64,000 nt of DNA from DATAPD01 sp036265385 (GCA_036265385.1 DATAPD010000042.1:248001-312000), one strand, 5' to 3'. Positions 27,316-35,168 are shown, counted from the stretch's first letter. Program-made: numbers and translations. Notes: generated by a model not told the origin, from the letters alone.

Positions 27316-27646
27316 TCAGGGCGTGAGATGTCCTGAACGCACTGCCAGAGGATGAAAGCAGGAGTTCGACGGTCCCCGAGGGTGGACCGGAGGACGAAAA
27401 AAATGCTCGAGACCAGGTGACTGGCTGCCCGGGTAGGTTGCGGATAAGGTCCTTCGGGAAATTGTTCGCACGCTGCAGAGATCCTCAAGCACGGGCTTCG
27501 GCTTGTGCAGTGTGCCCCCTCGCAGTTTCGGCAACGAACGCGAGGCTGGTTGCGCACTGGCAATCGCCTAGCGCGATTGCAGGCAGACAGGGCATCCGCG
27601 AAAACAGTGCGACTCGGGTGGCTGGCCCGGGTCGCATTTGTTTTTT
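27316..27646 (+). ncRNA. Candidate structured noncoding RNA, family not recognised
   Basis: No ORF explains this segment, but helices cover it almost completely. P1 (27322-27335 with 27588-27600, one bulged A) closes the ends and P2 is 27342-27346/27582-27586. A long-range helix 27348-27361/27473-27486 encloses three hairpins: 27364-27395 with tandem GA mismatches, 27413-27424 with a GUGA loop, and 27439-27470 with a cUUCGg loop. Then come 27489-27508 (cUUCGg), 27509-27558 (GCAA loop) and 27560-27580. A 10-bp terminator hairpin (27609-27635) and T-run end it. Several G-U pairs fit only the + strand. The 5' end and promoter are uncertain. Confidence 0.72.
27609..27646 (+). terminator. Rho-independent terminator of the candidate ncRNA
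   Basis: Arms GCGACTCGGG and CCCGGGTCGC (one G-U pair) around a 7-base loop, then ATTTGTTTTTT. The T-run is on the + strand, where no protein-coding gene ends nearby; the flanking dnaB and nucleotidyltransferase genes are both on the minus strand. Confidence 0.8.
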
Positions 27647-27729
27647 AAAAACATTCGCTGGTAGCTAGTTGCTAGTCTGCGGTGATCAAAATCTTCTTTC
27701 CATTCAGCCGTTACCACTCCTTTAAGCCC

Positions 27730-28491
27730 CTACCATAACGAGTGCTCCCACTTTTCAGTACTGAGAGATTTCTGGGCGGCGCGCTTCACGGCGTGCCTCT
27801 CGTCGGACGTTAGATCGTCGGAGACGATGTTGTTGGAGTTTGCCGGATCAACAACCGTCGTCTCTGCGAAGCCGTTGGCCAGATACTCGAGCGTGGTCCG
27901 GAAATTTTTTGCGGTGCTGCCCCGCGCAGATTCTTTCAGCGCGGCGATTGTCGTCAGCTCAAGGTAAAAGGAAGGGAACGCGAGTTTCTGGCGGGCTCGC
28001 CAGATCTTCATCGCGCGAATCTCCTGCGTGAGGCCTGATCTGGTTACGAACTTCGCGTGTTCGGAGACATTGGTATCGACCGCCGTATCTGCTTTCCTGC
28101 GATACAACGTGTGCTCGCGCGTGCTTTGTTCGTGCTGCCGGCCGGGCACGAGGTCGACGCACAGTCCATGCATGCGGACGCTCACGCCGACGTCGCGGGT
28201 CTGGGGCAGAAGTTGTCTTCCATCGAGGAACGAGTAGAGCGACCAGTAGATGTCTCGAGCACTCATGTCGCAAGAAGGGCGGACCGACAGGAACAGGTCG
28301 ACGTCCGTGCCCGGCGTGACTGCCGTGCCCTTGGCGAACGAACCGGAGTAAGAAATCGACTGGAGCGATGCGCCGCCCCACTCGCGCAGGGAAGGGATGA
28401 GTGCCTCGGCGGCGAGGTAGGCTGCCGAGCCGGCGGTGTTATCCACCAGGCAGCGTGCGATGACTGAGTCGACGTATTGATCCGTGTTCAT
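27730..28491 (-). CDS. Standalone CD-NTase/OAS-like nucleotidyltransferase
   Basis: 253 residues from the ATG at 28491. The polymerase-beta-type nucleotidyltransferase site is complete: GS at 50-51 (YSGSFAKGT), metal ligands Asp63 and Asp65 (GTDVDLFLSV) and third Asp113 (CVDLVPG). The C-terminal helical part includes FPSFYLELTTIAAL and VDPANSNNIVSDDLT, as in CD-NTase/OAS-like enzymes. It should join nucleotides, perhaps into an oligonucleotide signal. No effector, E1/E2, JAB or HORMA gene is adjacent. An upstream ATG at 28569 lies inside a repeat and is less likely the start. Confidence 0.75.
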   Translation of the reverse strand: MNTDQYVDSVIARCLVDNTAGSAAYLAAEALIPSLREWGGASLQSISYSGSFAKGTAVTPGTDVDLFLSVRPSCDMSARDIYWSLYSFLDGRQLLPQTRDVGVSVRMHGLCVDLVPGRQHEQSTREHTLYRRKADTAVDTNVSEHAKFVTRSGLTQEIRAMKIWRARQKLAFPSFYLELTTIAALKESARGSTAKNFRTTLEYLANGFAETTVVDPANSNNIVSDDLTSDERHAVKRAAQKSLSTEKWEHSLW

Positions 28492-28535
28492 CGTGTAACT
28501 CGTGTGCCGAATGGCGGGCAGATGCCAGTCACTAT

Positions 28536-28710
28536 CCGGCAGGATGTTATTCGGCTTGTTGTTAACCACCTACTAACCGAGATACCCCTCCCCCCTATCT
28601 CGAACTTTGGGAATCAGCAACTTACAAAAACTTTCCCGCCAGATCTTTGAGTTATAAGCACTTATATGCAAAAATAAGGAGTTAGCTCGCTTCGCTCGCA
28701 GGCTTCAGCT
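28536..28710 (-). repeat. Inverted repeat, copy A (about 175 bp)
   Basis: This stretch matches the reverse complement of 31299-31482 over nearly its whole length, at roughly 85-90 percent by eye with small indels. Shared landmarks are GGCAGGATGTT, GATACCCCTCCCCC, GGGAATCAGCAACTTACAAA, the palindrome TATAAGCACTTATA and TAGCTCGCTTCGCTCGCAG. It lies just upstream of the nucleotidyltransferase start, so it includes that gene's promoter region. Confidence 0.85.
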
Positions 28711-28973
28711 GTCAGGCGTCAGGCTTCAGCGGAATTCTGCGACACGACAAAATGGAAGTGCAGGCGAGGGGCCAAGAGCGGCTGTCCGTCGTCCGCTGTC
28801 CGTTGTCCGCAAAAGCAGTGGGCGGTGGCCAGTGGGCAGGGGTGAGTGCAAGCGGCGGGTGCGGTGCGCGCGAGATCCCCTTCGGCTTCTCAGGATGAAA
28901 ACCAAAAAGCAGGTCCTTCGCTGCGCTCGGGATGAGAGGGGTGATCGTCGTCGGTCGTTGGTCGCTGGTGGTT
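28711..28973. repeat. Intergenic low-complexity word repeats
   Basis: No gene is supported. The DNA is built of drifting short words: CAGGCTTCAG/CAGGCGTCAG (28700-28731), TGTCCGTCGTCCGC variants (28785-28812) and GTCGTCGGTCGTTGG variants (28946-28975). It also has a copy of a family containing CTTCGCTGCGCTCGGGATGA (28917-28936), which recurs at 40985-41003 and 54678-54699. Apparent ORFs here are translations of repeats. Confidence 0.6.
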
Positions 28974-29082
28974 GGCGAAAAGCGGAAACCCGGGACTATT
29001 GAGAGTCGTAGTGCGCACCCTTCGAACATCGCGAAGGATGCGGCAGCCTCAGTTGGGAGATCCGGAAGGGTGGGCCAGCCCC
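28974..29082 (+). repeat. Direct repeat, copy 1 (109 bp)
   Basis: About 90 percent identical by eye to 29981-30088 in the same orientation. Shared landmarks are GGCGAAAAG, TTGAGAGTCGT, TGCGCACCCTTCGAA and GATGCGGCAGCCTCAGTTGG, ending GTGGGCCAGCCCC. With copy 2 it flanks the membrane-protein gene at 29268. Confidence 0.88.
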
Positions 29083-29267
29083 GGAGGGCAAGGGGAATCT
29101 GTCGTCGGTCTTTGGTCGTCGGTCGTTGGGAAGGGTGCGTGGTGGGTCGTAGCGGGTCTTCGTTGTGGGTCTTTCGTCTTTGGTCGGTGGGAAGAGCTTC
29201 CGTCGGGGCTATCAGCGAGGAACCGGGCCGGGTGTGGCGGCGTATCATTGGGAGCTTTCAAAAACTT

Positions 29268-29945
29268 ATGAGCAAAGCGCACAAATTCTTTCGTTATGTT
29301 TGGCGCGTAAACGCAGTCCTGATCTGTCTTGCCGCAGCGCTCACTGTGATTGGCCTTGGCGCACTGCTGATACCAGATGCATGGCGAAGCCTTCGTGCTC
29401 GCGATCCAGAGACGGGTGTCGTCGTGCCGCCAACGGCTTCGGGCGAGCACTTGCAGCTCGGACGTGCGTCGATCCTTGCGGGAACAGATGTGATGCGTGC
29501 AGACCTCACTTCGGAAAGTGCCCGGGAAGGGTTCAGCTCAGGCGGTTCCTCGGAAATTCGAAATATCTTGTTTATCGATCCCAGTCAGAAATCGGCGCAC
29601 TGGTTGTTGGCGGACAACAATCAAGTCATCTCCGACGTTTCGGATATCACGGACGAAGAGACGGCGCGGCGACCGAAGCGCTTATTCGCGACGGTTCTTT
29701 TGGTGAAGCAACGCACCGCATCGCGGGAAGATTCTGTTGGACGTCTTCTGCTGTTGGATCCACGCGAGAAAAATGTTGTTGAGGTGTCCGGCAATGTCAG
29801 CGACATCGAACTAGCGGCGCTTTCGGGCGACGCCGTGACCGTACTCTATGAGCGGAATCGACGATTCGTTTTGACGAGATTCAACCCAGAATCTCTTGCG
29901 AAGCTCACGGAACAGGAGATAGACGTTCCTGAACTCAAACAGTAG
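29268..29945 (+). CDS. Hypothetical single-pass membrane protein flanked by direct repeats
   Basis: 225 residues from the ATG at 29268 (GGGAG about 12 bases upstream). A transmembrane helix (about 14-35, VLICLAAALTVIGLGALLIP) is followed by an extracytoplasmic beta-rich domain (FIDPSQKSAHWLLADNNQVISDV; LLLDPREKNVVEVSGNVSDIELA) that resembles propeller-type strands. Family not recognised. The longer reading frame starting at 28932 runs through repeats and is rejected. A short relic of a related sequence lies at about 30094-30137. Confidence 0.65.
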   Translation: MSKAHKFFRYVWRVNAVLICLAAALTVIGLGALLIPDAWRSLRARDPETGVVVPPTASGEHLQLGRASILAGTDVMRADLTSESAREGFSSGGSSEIRNILFIDPSQKSAHWLLADNNQVISDVSDITDEETARRPKRLFATVLLVKQRTASREDSVGRLLLLDPREKNVVEVSGNVSDIELAALSGDAVTVLYERNRRFVLTRFNPESLAKLTEQEIDVPELKQ

Positions 29946-29980
29946 CCTCTTCCGCTGTCCGCTGTCGGTCGTCCGCACCC

Positions 29981-30088
29981 GGCGAAAAGGGAAACCCGGA
30001 ACTGTTGAGAGTCGTGGTGCGCACCCTTCGAAAATCGCGAAGGATGCGGCAGCCTCAGTTGGGAGATCCGAAAGGGTGGGCCAGCCCC
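29981..30088 (+). repeat. Direct repeat, copy 2 (108 bp)
   Basis: Second copy of the repeat at 28974-29082, same orientation. Immediately after it, 30094-30137 encodes VSLGRSSILAGTDVM, which closely resembles LQLGRASILAGTDVM inside the neighbouring gene (29450-29497), so this is probably the edge of an older duplication. Confidence 0.85.
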
Positions 30089-30131
30089 CGTGTGAGCCTC
30101 GGACGTTCGTCAATCCTCGCCGGGACAGACG

Positions 30132-30719
30132 TCATGTCTTTTTCGACGCCTCGGATCCCGGTGGTTCACGGAATGGTTCCACAGGAATGCGCTCGTAACA
30201 TACTTCGAGCACTGTCAGGTCTTCTGTGCCGCCCGGCAATTGAAGGACTACGCTGTCACCCGCCGCCGACTTCATCAACGCGCGCCCCAGAGGTGACACC
30301 CAACTGATGTGGTTGCGGTTGAGATCGACCTCGTCGGTGCCCACGATGCTCACCACTCGCGATACTCCCGCGGCATTGGCATAGCGCACGGTCGCTCCGA
30401 AGAATGCTTTGGTCGCCGCCTGCCCCGCTCTCGGACCTTCCGGGTCCACCACTTCCGCGACTTCGATTCGTTTCGAGAGAAAGCGAATCCGCCCATCGAT
30501 CTGCCGCAGCCGCCGCTTGCCGTACTTGTAATCGGCGTTTTCGCTGCGATCGCCGTTGCCGGCAGCCCACGCTACCACCTCCACCACGGCCGGACGTTCC
30601 CTGATGAGCAGAAACCGGTGCTCATCTTTGAGGCGCTCGAGCCCGCTCGGCGTGATGTAGTTCTTGACGTGCGTCGCGGGTGCGTCCGGTTTCGGTTTTC
30701 TCGTAAACCCTTTTCGCAT
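30132..30719 (-). CDS. greB: GreA/GreB family transcript cleavage factor
   Basis: 195 residues. The N-terminal coiled coil carries the acidic tip (NGDRSENADYKYGKRRLRQIDGRIRFLSKRIE), which in GreB enters the RNA polymerase secondary channel and triggers cleavage of backtracked RNA. The C-terminal FKBP-like domain includes SIVGTDEVDLNRNHISWVSPLGRALM. The GDRSENADYKYGKRRLR pattern fits GreB better than GreA. The C-terminal tail (PFREPPGSEASKKT) is variable. It lies inside the inverted-repeat-bounded patch. Confidence 0.88.
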   Translation of the reverse strand: MRKGFTRKPKPDAPATHVKNYITPSGLERLKDEHRFLLIRERPAVVEVVAWAAGNGDRSENADYKYGKRRLRQIDGRIRFLSKRIEVAEVVDPEGPRAGQAATKAFFGATVRYANAAGVSRVVSIVGTDEVDLNRNHISWVSPLGRALMKSAAGDSVVLQLPGGTEDLTVLEVCYERIPVEPFREPPGSEASKKT

Positions 30720-30767
30720 CTCGTAGTCTTTCGGGGGTGAATCCAGTGAGCCGCCCGTCTCCTCTTC

Positions 30768-31285
30768 TTAAGAGGGCGGTCGACTTACCCGTGGACGTAA
30801 TAGGAGGATAAGTTCGCGGGTTGCTCTACGAGCATAGCGGTGCTCATTGTTGCCACCAAGAGTGCTGAACTTCGCAGCGACCCAGTGCTGCTCTGTTTCA
30901 AAGTACTCGTTTGCCAAATTGGTCACCAGTCTCCCGGACAAGCCATTAGAACATCGCCGTTGTGGGAAGGTTAGAATCGCGCGGGCACCTCGAACAGAGA
31001 TCGCTTCAAAAAGTTCTCGCAGCGCAGCTAATGACTCTGATTTTAGGGAATACTTAGAACGAGGCCGTTCCTTTGGCGGAGGATAACGCCCGTACCCGAA
31101 ACCTGAGGACACTCTCCTCGCGCGATAGTCTCAAGAACGTGGTAGAAGCGGCTGTAATGTACTCCGGAATATGGTGGATCCAAGAACGCCAAATCCCCTT
31201 TCTGGAGAATGACAGCGGCTTTGTTTGCGTCAGCGACCTCGGCGCTTCCCAAGACTTTCGTCGTGTCTCCAAGATTCAGCTGAAG
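30768..31285 (-). pseudogene. Decayed adenine-specific DNA methyltransferase (D12-like)
   Basis: Two frames are needed to read it. About 31285-31095 encodes VLGSAEVADANKAA then GDLAFLDPPYSGVHYSRFYHVLE, with the DPPY catalytic motif. About 31090-30768 continues in another frame with KYSLKSESLAALRELFEAI and ARAILTFPQRRCSNGLSGR. The two join naturally near 31090, so a frameshift is present. The N-terminal half with the SAM-binding motif is missing, and the sequence stops where the inverted repeat and word repeats begin. It is probably a relic of a restriction-modification or phage gene. Confidence 0.75.
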
Positions 31286-31298
31286 GCTGATTGCTGAG

Positions 31299-31482
31299 AG
31301 CTGAACGCTGCGAGCGAAGCGAGCTAAGTCCTTATTCCGGAATATTTTGCGTATAAGTGCTTATAACTCAAAGATCTGGCGTGAAATTTTTTGTAAGTTG
31401 CTGATTCCCAAAGATCGAGATATGGGGGAGGGGTATCCCGGTAAGTAGATGGTTAACAACAACACAAGCAACATCCTGCCGG
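31299..31482 (+). repeat. Inverted repeat, copy B (about 184 bp)
   Basis: Reverse-complement partner of 28536-28710. It carries the same TATAAG-TG-CTTATA palindrome, GGGGGAGGGGTATCCC and GGTTAACAACAA. It bears a short ORF start (31449, MVNNNTSNILPD) resembling the alternative N-terminus upstream of the nucleotidyltransferase (MVNNKPNNILPD), which runs into repeats and is not a gene. Confidence 0.85.
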
Positions 31483-31876
31483 ACGCATTGGCACGTGCCG
31501 GCAATCCGGCACCACGGACGTTTTGTTATTCGTCTGACGACGGACGGTGGACGCAGCAAGCTGTGTCCCTACGGCGTGGACGGACAGCGGGCGATGGGCG
31601 AGGACGCCCATGCGGCGGCGGACGATGGAAAGCAGATTCCTCCTTGCTCCCTACGGTCGCGTGTCGGAATGACAAGGGCAAGGGCGATGCCGGACGACGG
31701 ACAGCGGACGACGGAGAGCGGAAAACGGACGACGGACAGCTGGCGACGGGCGAGGACGCCCGTCCTCCACCGAGCTTCACATATCTCAAACGAACCCAAA
31801 AGCAGCGGACAGGAGTGTACGCTCCACAAGGCTACTTTTGACACCGCCGAACGCCCACTCGATAATTTCTGACATC
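31483..31876. repeat. Intergenic word repeats and REP-like palindromes
   Basis: No gene is supported. 31693-31750 is a drifting array of GGACGACGGA/CAGCGG words. Two REP-like palindromes occur: ATGGGCG-AGGA-CGCCCAT (31594-31611) and GACGGGCG-AGGA-CGCCCGTC (31745-31764), related to those at 40161-40222. Confidence 0.6.
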
Positions 31877-33241
31877 ATGAAAACCAATTCTGTCCTGGAA
31901 GCGCGGAGTGCGGTGCTGCGGCGATCCTTTAAAAAAGATTTTCCGTCGGCGGTGCGCGGCGAAGGTCCTTACATCTGGGACGCGGACGGCAATCGCTATG
32001 TCGACTTCGCGGGATCCGCGGCCGTGAACTTGATTGGGCATGGCGTGCGGGAGATATCCGCGGCGATGGCCGAGCAGGCGGCGAAGCTGGAGTTTGTCCA
32101 CACGAGCCAGTTCACGACGCCGGTCGCAGAAGAATACGCGCAGGAGTTGCTGGAGTTTGCGGGAGAGAACTTCCGCGGCGGCGCGGTGTATTTCACGTGC
32201 GGAGGGTCGGAGGCGGTCGAGACGGCGCTGAAACTGGCGCGGCAGTATCAGGTGGAGATTGGACAGACGAAGCGGTACCAGGTGTTGAGCCGCAAGCAGA
32301 GTTATCACGGGTCGACGCTGGGAGCGCTGGCCGTGTCGGGGAACAAGAAGCGGCGCGAGATGTATCTGCCGATGGTGCGCGAGTGCGAGCACGTCGGCGT
32401 TCCTTATTGTTATCGGTGCAATTACGACTGCTCGGATGGATGCCGGAATTGCGGGCATCAGTATGCGGCGGAAGTCGAGCGCGCGATCGAGCAGGCGAAG
32501 GGTGAGGCGGCCGGGTTCATCTTTGAGCCGGTGAGCGGAGCGACGTTGGGAGCGGTGCTGCCTCCGCCGGGATATTTGCAGAGCGTGGCCGAAGTGTGTC
32601 GGCGGCACGGAGTGCTGGTCATGGCGGATGAGGTGATGACCGGCATGGGACGCTGCGGGCGGAATTTTGCGGTCGAGCATTGGGGAGTGGCGCCGGACAT
32701 TCTGATTGCGGCGAAGGGATTGTCGAGCGGGTATGCGCCGCTGGGAGCGGTGATCGCAAATAAGAAAGTGGTGGATGCGATTGCGGAGGGGTCGGGGGCG
32801 TTCCTGCATGGGTTCACGTACAACGCGCATCCGATGTCGATGGCGGCGGGACGGGCGGTGCTGCGGTATCTGAAAGAGCACAAGCTGGTGGAGGCAGCGG
32901 ATTCGGTGCGCGAGGGAAGTGTGGCGGCGATTTTGCGGCGGGAAATGGAAAGCTTGTACGAGTTGGATTGTGTGGGCGATGTCCGCGGGATTGGGATGCT
33001 GCTGGGAGTGGAGTTCGTGGAGGATCGGCGGACGAAGCGGCCGTATCCGGCGGCGAAAGGGTTTTCGAGTTTAGTGGGGAAGGCGGCGGCGAAGCGCGGA
33101 GTGTTGGTGTATCCGATGCAGGGGACGGTCGATGGAGTGGAGGGAGATCATTTGTTGATAGCGCCTCCGGCGGTGATGTCGGCGGAAGAGATCAAGTGGA
33201 CGGTGGCGCGGTTGAAAGAGGCGATTGGGGAAGTGGGGTAG
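31877..33241 (+). CDS. Class III PLP-dependent aminotransferase
   Basis: 454 residues from ATG 31877. Class III landmarks are the N-terminal GPYIWDADGNRYVDFAGSAAVNLIGHG, the pyridoxal-binding region GGSEAVETALKLARQY, VMADEVMTGMGRCG and the Schiff-base Lys in LIAAKGLSSGYAPLGAV. It transfers amino groups onto an aldehyde or 2-oxoacid; the substrate is unknown. Residues about 171-196 form a Cys-rich insert (YCYRCNYDCSDGCRNCG). An upstream TTG at 31838 adds 13 residues without homology. No good Shine-Dalgarno. Confidence 0.88.
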   Translation: MKTNSVLEARSAVLRRSFKKDFPSAVRGEGPYIWDADGNRYVDFAGSAAVNLIGHGVREISAAMAEQAAKLEFVHTSQFTTPVAEEYAQELLEFAGENFRGGAVYFTCGGSEAVETALKLARQYQVEIGQTKRYQVLSRKQSYHGSTLGALAVSGNKKRREMYLPMVRECEHVGVPYCYRCNYDCSDGCRNCGHQYAAEVERAIEQAKGEAAGFIFEPVSGATLGAVLPPPGYLQSVAEVCRRHGVLVMADEVMTGMGRCGRNFAVEHWGVAPDILIAAKGLSSGYAPLGAVIANKKVVDAIAEGSGAFLHGFTYNAHPMSMAAGRAVLRYLKEHKLVEAADSVREGSVAAILRREMESLYELDCVGDVRGIGMLLGVEFVEDRRTKRPYPAAKGFSSLVGKAAAKRGVLVYPMQGTVDGVEGDHLLIAPPAVMSAEEIKWTVARLKEAIGEVG

Positions 33242-33380
33242 TTATCCCGGCGGAGTGGGGCGGAAGGGGGCACACGGCTGTTTGAAGTAGCCATCCTGAA
33301 TGGTCGGTGTACAATGCCGCCGGTTTCAACAAAACTGCATTCTGCTGTTTAGGCATTGGGCAACCAACAAGGAGGGGTGT

Positions 33381-34142
33381 ATGCAAATAAAAGGTGTAGC
33401 AGCGTGGGCCCTGGTTGCGTTCGCGGGATTGGTTCCGGCATTTGGACAACAATCCGGAGATATTGCCGAGATTCACGTGAATCATGTGAAGCCTGGCATG
33501 ACGCAACAGTACGAAGCTGGTCGGAAGAAGCACATGGCGTGGCACAAGAGTCAGAATGATGCGTGGTCGTGGTACACGTGGCAGGTTGTGACGGGTCCAG
33601 CGACTGGGGCGTATGTGGTGGGAAGTTTCGAACATAACTGGAAGGATATGGATGGGCGCGAAAAGTTCGTTCAGGCGGATGGGGCGGATTCACAAGCGGC
33701 CATGGGGGCGGCGCTGGCCGGGAACGAGCAAAGCTATTACCGGTATCGTGGGGATATGAGCCTGTCGAAAGAAACGTATCCTCCAACGGCGATGCTCGCG
33801 ATTTCGCATTTCATGGTGGATCCGGCGGGAGTGAATGATTTCATCGAGGGCGTGAAGAAGGTGAATGAAGGGATCAAGAAGACGAATTATCCGCAAGCAG
33901 GACCGAGCCGCTGGTATCAGCTAGTCAATGGCGGAGAGGGGCCACATTTTGTGCTGGTGGGCGATCGCGCAAATTGGGCGAGTTTTCAGCCTCCGGACAA
34001 AAGCCTGGATGCAATGATGGAGGAAGCGTACGGCAAGGAACAGGGGGCAGCCATCCTGAGCTCGCTTCGAAAGACCTTGCGGTCTAGCCTCACGGAAATG
34101 CTTCAGTACCGGTCGGACCTGAGTTATGTAGCTGGAAAGTAG
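33381..34142 (+). CDS. Secreted protein with tandem ABM/NIPSNAP-like modules
   Basis: 253 residues behind a strong GGAGGGG. Signal peptide about 1-22 (ending PAFGQQ). Two halves each look like a dimeric alpha-beta barrel unit: IAEIHVNHVKPGMTQQYEAGRKKHMAWHK near the start and LAISHFMVDPAGVNDFIEGVKKVNEGIKK later. No catalytic residues are recognised. Export and the duplicated fold suggest ligand binding or a small periplasmic oxygenase-like role, which is speculative. Confidence 0.7.
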   Translation: MQIKGVAAWALVAFAGLVPAFGQQSGDIAEIHVNHVKPGMTQQYEAGRKKHMAWHKSQNDAWSWYTWQVVTGPATGAYVVGSFEHNWKDMDGREKFVQADGADSQAAMGAALAGNEQSYYRYRGDMSLSKETYPPTAMLAISHFMVDPAGVNDFIEGVKKVNEGIKKTNYPQAGPSRWYQLVNGGEGPHFVLVGDRANWASFQPPDKSLDAMMEEAYGKEQGAAILSSLRKTLRSSLTEMLQYRSDLSYVAGK

Positions 34143-34439
34143 GCCTCCAGGCTTCAGATTCTAGGCTAGCTTCTAGCCTTCAGGCCGAAGCCTTCGGGCT
34201 CGAGGTTGTGGATCAGTCTCGTAGATGCGCTGCCGTGAGTAAGGCGCATCTACGAATCTTTTTCGAACCAAAATCGCGGTTTACCTCACCTCGTATCAAA
34301 CTCAAAACAATTGATTTAGTGGTTGAGACCGGATTGCGACCGATTTTATCGGCGGTGCATTGGCGAAAATGCGGATCCGCGTCAAAGTGGGCCTCGAAGA
34401 TCGTAGACGGACAGGGCGCTACGAAAAGAGAGGTTTCCG
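34143..34439. repeat. Intergenic region with word repeats
   Basis: 34146-34200 is a degenerate array (AGGCTTCAG, TTCTAGGCTAG, CTTCTAGCC, CAGGCCGAAGCC). The rest up to the next start holds nothing recognisable except a ribosome site (GAGAGG) for the next gene. Confidence 0.5.
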
Positions 34440-35168
34440 ATGGCGACTCCAATGATCGAGCTTTGCGAGCAGGCGAATCCGGTGGTTCTGGCGCAGGTGA
34501 AGAAGGCAGGAGTCTTTCGGAATGCACACCGCATTCATGGAAGCTGGCTGGCAGGTGCTGAAAAACGGGCGCTGATCTGGATGGCAGAGCGACTTCCGGC
34601 ATGGGTGTCGCCGGACCAGTTGACCGTGTTTGGGCTCGTGGCGCAGATCGGCGCTGGTGTCTGTTATGCGCTGTCGGGATGGGATTCGCGGTTCCTGATT
34701 TTGGGGATCGTTTGCCTGGCGGTGAACTGGTTTGGCGACAGCCTGGATGGAACGGTAGCGAGAGTGCGACAGGAGCAGCGTCCGCGGTACGGGTTTTATG
34801 TGGACCACATGATCGACAGCTTCGGGTCGCTGGCGTTGATGGGGGGACTGGCGCTGTCGGGATACATGCATCCGGTGATCGCGATTGGATTGCTGATTGG
34901 ATTTTTGCTGCTGTCGATCCAGTCGTATCTGGCGACATACACGATGGGAGAGTTCCACCTGTCGTTCTGGCGATTTGGGCCGACCGAATTGCGAGTCCTG
35001 CTGGCCATCGGAAATCTTGCGTTGTTGTGGAGGCCGATGGTGATTCACGGGCAGTATCGGCTGTTCGATGTTGGCGGCGCGATTGGGTTGATCGGCATGG
35101 CAGCGATGCTGGTCGCGGTGACGACGAAGAACACGGTCCGGCTGTATCGGGAAGAAAGGATCCGATGA
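34440..35168 (+). CDS. CDP-alcohol phosphatidyltransferase family protein
   Basis: 242 residues, about six transmembrane helices. The family motif is visible: DG-TV-AR (residues 103-108), G118, D122 and D126 (GFYVDHMID). It has one more spacer residue between R108 and G118 than the usual eight. These enzymes use two metal ions to transfer a phosphoalcohol group from CDP-alcohol to an acceptor in phospholipid or polyol synthesis. The substrate is unknown. The stop overlaps the next start (ATGA), coupling it to a GtrA protein. Confidence 0.88.
   Translation: MATPMIELCEQANPVVLAQVKKAGVFRNAHRIHGSWLAGAEKRALIWMAERLPAWVSPDQLTVFGLVAQIGAGVCYALSGWDSRFLILGIVCLAVNWFGDSLDGTVARVRQEQRPRYGFYVDHMIDSFGSLALMGGLALSGYMHPVIAIGLLIGFLLLSIQSYLATYTMGEFHLSFWRFGPTELRVLLAIGNLALLWRPMVIHGQYRLFDVGGAIGLIGMAAMLVAVTTKNTVRLYREERIR

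Noticed and set aside
27316..27646. RNase P RNA, tmRNA, SRP RNA or 6S RNA
   Set aside because: The invariant RNase P GAGGAAAGUCC region, the tmRNA tRNA-like ends, the SRP helix 8 GGAAGCAGCC region and the 6S bubble layout were looked for and not found.
28932..29267. N-terminal extension of the 29268 gene
   Set aside because: It runs through word repeats and the 109-bp direct repeat; real protein character (membrane helix) begins at 29268.
27730..31112. CBASS-like defence operon
   Set aside because: Only the nucleotidyltransferase and a broken methyltransferase are present; no effector, Cap2/Cap3 or HORMA/TRIP13 genes and no operon structure.
31449..31841. Plus-strand ORF starting MVNNNTSNILPD
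   Set aside because: It begins in the inverted-repeat arm and then reads through word repeats and a REP palindrome; no protein-like composition.
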